DNA from: JAJNPS01 sp031430315
Lineage (GTDB): Bacteria; Pseudomonadota; Alphaproteobacteria; Rhodobacterales; Rhodobacteraceae
Direction of reading: 5' to 3'
Length of the DNA: 11,086 nucleotides
Assembly (NCBI GenBank): GCA_031430315.1
Contig: JANPBI010000221.1
Coordinates: forward strand, 1 to 11,086
Below the pieces are notes generated by a model. That model made no database searches and was not told the origin of the DNA. It saw only the letters and a program-made list of their open reading frames with translations. Made by a program: the position numbers and the translations under genes. This document shows, in pieces, positions 7,649 through 11,086 of the stretch. Every line of letters starts with the position of its first letter. The first letter of the stretch is position 1.

Positions 7649-8650
7649 ATGACGACGGTCCTGACGATCGTGCTCAACTGGCGCACGCCGGACATGACGA
7701 TTGACTCCGTCGCTGCCGCGCTTGAATCGCTGGATGGAACCAACGGCGCTTTGGTTGTTGTCGACAACGATTCCGGCGACGGGTCGTTCGAGCGCATATC
7801 AAAGGCCATCGTTGACCGGGGCTGGGACGGCGGACCGCACAAGGTTCGCGTGCTCCAAGCCGGGCGCAACGGCGGGTATGGGTCTGGAAACAATTTTGGC
7901 ATTCGGGCGGGCCTGCCAAATGGCGTGGCACCCGACTATGTCTATATCCTGAACTCGGACGCATTTCCTGAAAAGGGCACGGTCCGGGCCCTGCTGGACC
8001 ACATGCAAGGCCATCCCAAGACCGCGTTTGCGGGCAGCGCGCTTTATGGCAAGGAAGGCGATCATCACAACACCGCCTTTCGGTTTCCGTCCATCGCCAG
8101 TGAATTCGAAGGTCAGGTCAGGTTCGGTCCCGTAACGCGGCTGTTTGCGAAAAAGCTTGTGGTGATGCCGCCGCCGCAAACGGAAACCAAGGTGCATTGG
8201 ATGGCCGGTGCCAGCCTCATGGCACGTCAGTCCGCGCTAGACGAAATCGGTCTTTTTGACGAAACCTTCTTTCTTTACTTCGAAGAAACCGATCTGTGTC
8301 ATCGCGCCATAAAGGCGGGGTGGGACTGCGTGTTCGTGCCGACCAGCAGGGCCATGCATCTGGGGTCTGTGTCGACGGGCATGCGAAAGTGGCGGCGTAT
8401 TCCGCAGTACTGGCTGGACAGCCGGTTGCATTACTTTGTCAAGAATCACGGTGTTTTTTATGCGACGATCGCTACATTGGCGTTACTGCTGGGCGGGGTG
8501 GTCTGGCGGCTGCGCGTCTTGATCGAACGCAAAGACCGCCGTGATCCGCCATATTTTTTGCGTGATCTGACACTACATGCGTTTAAAGCCATTGGAACAT
8601 TTACGCGACGCAGCGCATCACGGTCCACGGCGACGCAGCCTGGGGAATAG
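7649..8650 (+). CDS. Family 2 glycosyltransferase, rhamnosyltransferase-like
   Basis: A 333-residue GT-A glycosyltransferase resembling the rhamnosyltransferase (WbbL-like) group of family 2, which transfers a deoxysugar from a nucleotide donor to a glycan or lipid-linked acceptor. Seen: LTIVLNWRTP at the N-terminus; VDNDSGDGS (38-46) for nucleotide binding; NGGYGSGNN (about 74-82); LNSDAFP (101-107) at the metal-binding DXD position; MAGASLMAR (about 185-193); and FDETFFLYFEETDLCHR (203-219), a hallmark of this subgroup. A hydrophobic segment (about 269-287) near the C-terminus and a basic tail suggest membrane attachment. ATG at 7649 was chosen over TTG at 7646; GGAG at 7636-7639 precedes it by nine bases. 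It starts six bases after the synthase stop, so co-transcription and possibly translational coupling are likely. Its place between two megasynthase genes suggests it glycosylates their product, but a cell-surface glycan role cannot be excluded. The sugar is not predictable. Confidence 0.88.
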   Translation: MTTVLTIVLNWRTPDMTIDSVAAALESLDGTNGALVVVDNDSGDGSFERISKAIVDRGWDGGPHKVRVLQAGRNGGYGSGNNFGIRAGLPNGVAPDYVYILNSDAFPEKGTVRALLDHMQGHPKTAFAGSALYGKEGDHHNTAFRFPSIASEFEGQVRFGPVTRLFAKKLVVMPPPQTETKVHWMAGASLMARQSALDEIGLFDETFFLYFEETDLCHRAIKAGWDCVFVPTSRAMHLGSVSTGMRKWRRIPQYWLDSRLHYFVKNHGVFYATIATLALLLGGVVWRLRVLIERKDRRDPPYFLRDLTLHAFKAIGTFTRRSASRSTATQPGE

Positions 8651-8670
8651 TGTCCCGACTTACGACCCGG

Positions 8671-8678
8671 AAAGGAAG
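8671..8678 (+). promoter_or_regulatory. Ribosome-binding site of the synthetase gene
   Basis: AAAGGAAG with a five-base spacer to ATG at 8684, a strong purine-rich site that supports this start. The 33-base gap from the previous stop leaves little room for a separate promoter. Confidence 0.65.
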
Positions 8679-8683
8679 CCCAG

Positions 8684-11086
8684 ATGACCTCGTTCTCTGC
8701 CCTCTTGATCGGCAATGAGAGCCTGACACGGGAATGCGGCGCGCAGCTTTTGGCGCGTGGACACAAGATTGCCGGTGTCGTTACCCACGATGACGGGGTC
8801 CGGGCGTGGGCTGTGGCGGCCGGCCTTCGGATCATTACGCAGTCCCAAGGCTGGGAGCATTTGGTCCGGGACCTGAATTATGACTGGCTCTTGTCCATCG
8901 CCAACCTGCATTTGATCGGCAACGAGGCACTGTCCCGCGCGGTCAAGGGTGCGGTCAATTTTCATGATGGTCCGCTGCCTGCCTATGCCGGACTGAATGC
9001 ACCGGTCTGGGCCATCCTGAATGGTCAATCACGGCATGGGATCACCTGGCATCTGATCGGTGACGGCATTGATGACGGGGATATCCTGGAGCAGCGTCTG
9101 TTCGATGTCTCGTCCGGCGACACCGCGCTGACGCTCAACACAAAGTGCTTTGCCGCCGCGATCGACAGTTTTGGCGATGTGCTGGGGCAACTTGAATCCG
9201 GCCTTCGTCGCCAACCTCAGGATCCTGATCGCCGGACCGTCTATCGACGCAAGGACCGTCCGGCTGCATTCGGGCATATCGACTTTGCGAAAGGGGTCGA
9301 TGCGGTCCTGCGACTGGTGCGCGGCCTGGATCATGGGGGATACTGGAACCCGCTGACGACCCCAAAGGTCGACATCGCAGGCAGAGTGTACAGTGTCGGT
9401 GAGGCAGAGCGGACAACTGGCACCGGAACGCCGGGTCGGATACTCGGGCGCGCTGCTGATGGCCTGACGGTCGCCTGCGGTGATGGCGGAGTACTTCTGT
9501 CGGAACTTCGGGCGCTCGAGACGGGTCTGACCTTGAACCCGACTTCGGTCATTGCCGCCTCAGTTGATTATCCGGACGCGGCAAGGGCAGTTGCCCTTGA
9601 TCGTCTGTCACAAGACCTCGCCAAGTCTGAACCTGAAACGCGTCTGACGTTGTCAGCTTTTCGTCCCGCCAGCATGGATGGCGCAAGTCTGGCCACCACC
9701 GATACAGTTTGGCGTTCGTTCCCGATAGACCTGCCAAAAGCGTCGTTGGACCGGCAGCTGGCCCTGCTTGCGCTGGGGATCTTGCGAAATAGTGGCACCG
9801 ACGGTCTTGATCTGGCCTTTGGCGCGGCGCAACTCTCCGACAGTGCCTATGTCAGTCCTTGGGTCCCGCTACAGGTTGATGCGGGCCCGTCAGTTGATGC
9901 CACTTTGGCCAAGTTGTCGGATGCCATTGCCGCCGCGCGGACCAACCCTGGATTTGCGCTGGACCTCTTGCAGCGCGATCCGGCGCTTGTCGGCATCGTA
10001 ACGCCGCAGATCGGGTTGAACGGTCTGGATGTGCCAGTCCCGGGGACCGTTGTGACCTTGACGGCCAACCAGTTGCATTTCGACAGCACGCGGATTGCCG
10101 AAACCCAGGCGCGGTCTTTGGCCGAACGGATTGCCCGCATCGCGACACAAGCCGACACACAGCCGCAATGGGCGGCCGTTTCGACCCTTGCGACGCTGAC
10201 GGATGCTGAACGACATCAAGTTCTGACGGGCTGGAACGAAACCAAAGGCGCGTTCGCGGATGATTTGTGCGTGCACCAGGCGTTTGAGGCGCAAGTTCGC
10301 CGAAGCCCGGACGCAGAAGCACTGGTTTGCGATGCCACGGGTTTCAGTTATGCAGAGTTGAACCTGAGGGCGAACCGTGCTGCGCATGTCTTGATCGATA
10401 TGGGCGTGAAGCCCGGGGTCTTGGTCGGTCTTTGTGCACGACGCTCGCTGGACATGGTTGTAGGGGCCCTTGCGATCCAGAAAGCCGGCGGTGCCTATGT
10501 GCCAATGGATCCTGGCTATCCCGCTGACCGCATTGCCCTTTACATCGAGGACAGCGCCTGTCCGGTGATCGTCACGCAGTCCGGCGTTACGCTGCCCGAA
10601 CACGCCGCCAATGTGCTGGTATTGGACACCGATCCGCGGATCGCATCCGCAGCGGCGGACAATCCGGCGACCGGCGTCACGCCTGCCGACCTCGCCTATA
10701 TGATCTATACCTCCGGTTCGACCGGGCGGCCCAAGGGCGTGATGGTTGAACATCGCAACGTGCTGAATTTCTTTGCGGGAATGGATGCGCGTCTGGGAAC
10801 GGATCCTGGCACCTGGATGGCCGTCACGTCGCTGTCGTTTGATATTTCCGTGCTCGAACTGTTCTGGACGCTGGCGCGCGGGTTCAAAGTGGTCATTTCA
10901 TCGGATGACCAGCGGGCGCTGGTGTCATCCGGCGTTGCGGTCAGCGAAACAGGGATGGAGTTTTCCCTGTACTACTGGGGCAATGATGATGGCAGCGGCG
11001 ACCGCAAGTATGCGCTGTTGCTGGATGGTGCCAGGTTCGCCGACGACAACGGATTTTGCGCGGTCTGGACCCCGGAACGGCACTTC
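8684..11086 (+). CDS. Hybrid NRPS, formyltransferase / partial C-like / adenylation interrupted by luciferase-like monooxygenase, 3'-truncated
   Basis: The first 801 residues of a non-ribosomal peptide synthetase; the frame is open to the window end. Residues 1 to about 315 form a formyltransferase of the methionyl-tRNA formyltransferase fold: Asn92 and His94 in NFHDGPLP, and Asp130 in DGIDDGDIL, 36 residues after the His as in that family. It should place a formyl group from formyl-tetrahydrofolate on the loaded amino acid. Residues about 360-527 resemble the C-terminal half of a condensation domain, ending in LTDAERHQVLTGWNET; no HHxxxDG motif exists, so it is probably not catalytic. The adenylation domain begins about 528: A1 FSYAEL (554-559), A2 KAGGAYVPMDP (600-610), A3 YTSGSTGRPKG (675-685), A4 SFDISVLELF (718-727). 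From Met758, MEFSLYYWGNDDG and then WTPERHF mark the start of a MupA/Atu3671-type FMN-dependent luciferase-like monooxygenase domain inserted before A5. D720, I721 and L724 fit the start of the glycine code. A5-A10, the carrier protein and later domains lie outside. Confidence 0.92.
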   Translation, partial: MTSFSALLIGNESLTRECGAQLLARGHKIAGVVTHDDGVRAWAVAAGLRIITQSQGWEHLVRDLNYDWLLSIANLHLIGNEALSRAVKGAVNFHDGPLPAYAGLNAPVWAILNGQSRHGITWHLIGDGIDDGDILEQRLFDVSSGDTALTLNTKCFAAAIDSFGDVLGQLESGLRRQPQDPDRRTVYRRKDRPAAFGHIDFAKGVDAVLRLVRGLDHGGYWNPLTTPKVDIAGRVYSVGEAERTTGTGTPGRILGRAADGLTVACGDGGVLLSELRALETGLTLNPTSVIAASVDYPDAARAVALDRLSQDLAKSEPETRLTLSAFRPASMDGASLATTDTVWRSFPIDLPKASLDRQLALLALGILRNSGTDGLDLAFGAAQLSDSAYVSPWVPLQVDAGPSVDATLAKLSDAIAAARTNPGFALDLLQRDPALVGIVTPQIGLNGLDVPVPGTVVTLTANQLHFDSTRIAETQARSLAERIARIATQADTQPQWAAVSTLATLTDAERHQVLTGWNETKGAFADDLCVHQAFEAQVRRSPDAEALVCDATGFSYAELNLRANRAAHVLIDMGVKPGVLVGLCARRSLDMVVGALAIQKAGGAYVPMDPGYPADRIALYIEDSACPVIVTQSGVTLPEHAANVLVLDTDPRIASAAADNPATGVTPADLAYMIYTSGSTGRPKGVMVEHRNVLNFFAGMDARLGTDPGTWMAVTSLSFDISVLELFWTLARGFKVVISSDDQRALVSSGVAVSETGMEFSLYYWGNDDGSGDRKYALLLDGARFADDNGFCAVWTPERHF

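Noticed and set aside
775..8683. Insertion sequences, tRNA genes, CRISPR arrays or attachment sites
   Set aside because: No transposase-like frame, terminal inverted repeats, cloverleaf-like sequence or regularly spaced repeats were seen.

Overview
The window looks like part of a hybrid polyketide/non-ribosomal peptide locus from a GC-rich proteobacterium. Codon use, ribosome-binding sites and the style of the protein families suggest an alphaproteobacterium, but the sequence does not fix the genus. All four recognisable genes are on the + strand.

Layout. (1) 1-774: the 3' part of a family 2 glycosyltransferase gene, cut by the left window edge. (2) 775-1219: a 445-base stretch with no convincing gene. 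It is more AT-rich than its surroundings towards the right and carries a perfect 15-bp interrupted palindrome (1049-1063) that could be an operator. (3) 1220-7642: a 2140-residue single-module type I polyketide synthase read as KS-AT-KR-DH-ACP-TE. The dehydratase lies after the ketoreductase, the reverse of the usual cis-AT order. (4) 7649-8650: a complete family 2 glycosyltransferase of the rhamnosyltransferase-like type, six bases after the synthase stop. (5) 8684 to the right edge: the first 801 residues of a non-ribosomal peptide synthetase. It has an N-terminal formyltransferase, a region resembling only the C-terminal half of a condensation domain, and an adenylation domain interrupted after core motif A4 by a luciferase-like flavin monooxygenase domain of the MupA/Atu3671 type.

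How they may work together. Short gaps between genes 3, 4 and 5 (6 and 33 bases) suggest one transcript, with the palindrome region as its likely control segment. The synthetase has the build of a formylating start module, while the synthase ends in an ACP and a thioesterase, so the biosynthetic order may be opposite to the gene order. The first visible adenylation pocket residues (D720, I721, L724) agree with the start of the classical glycine code. Glycine is also the substrate of the interrupted adenylation/monooxygenase module reported for myxothiazol. A small formylated, oxidised aminoacyl-polyketide, possibly glycosylated, is a reasonable hypothesis. The rest of the synthetase and any further modules lie outside the window, so no product can be named.
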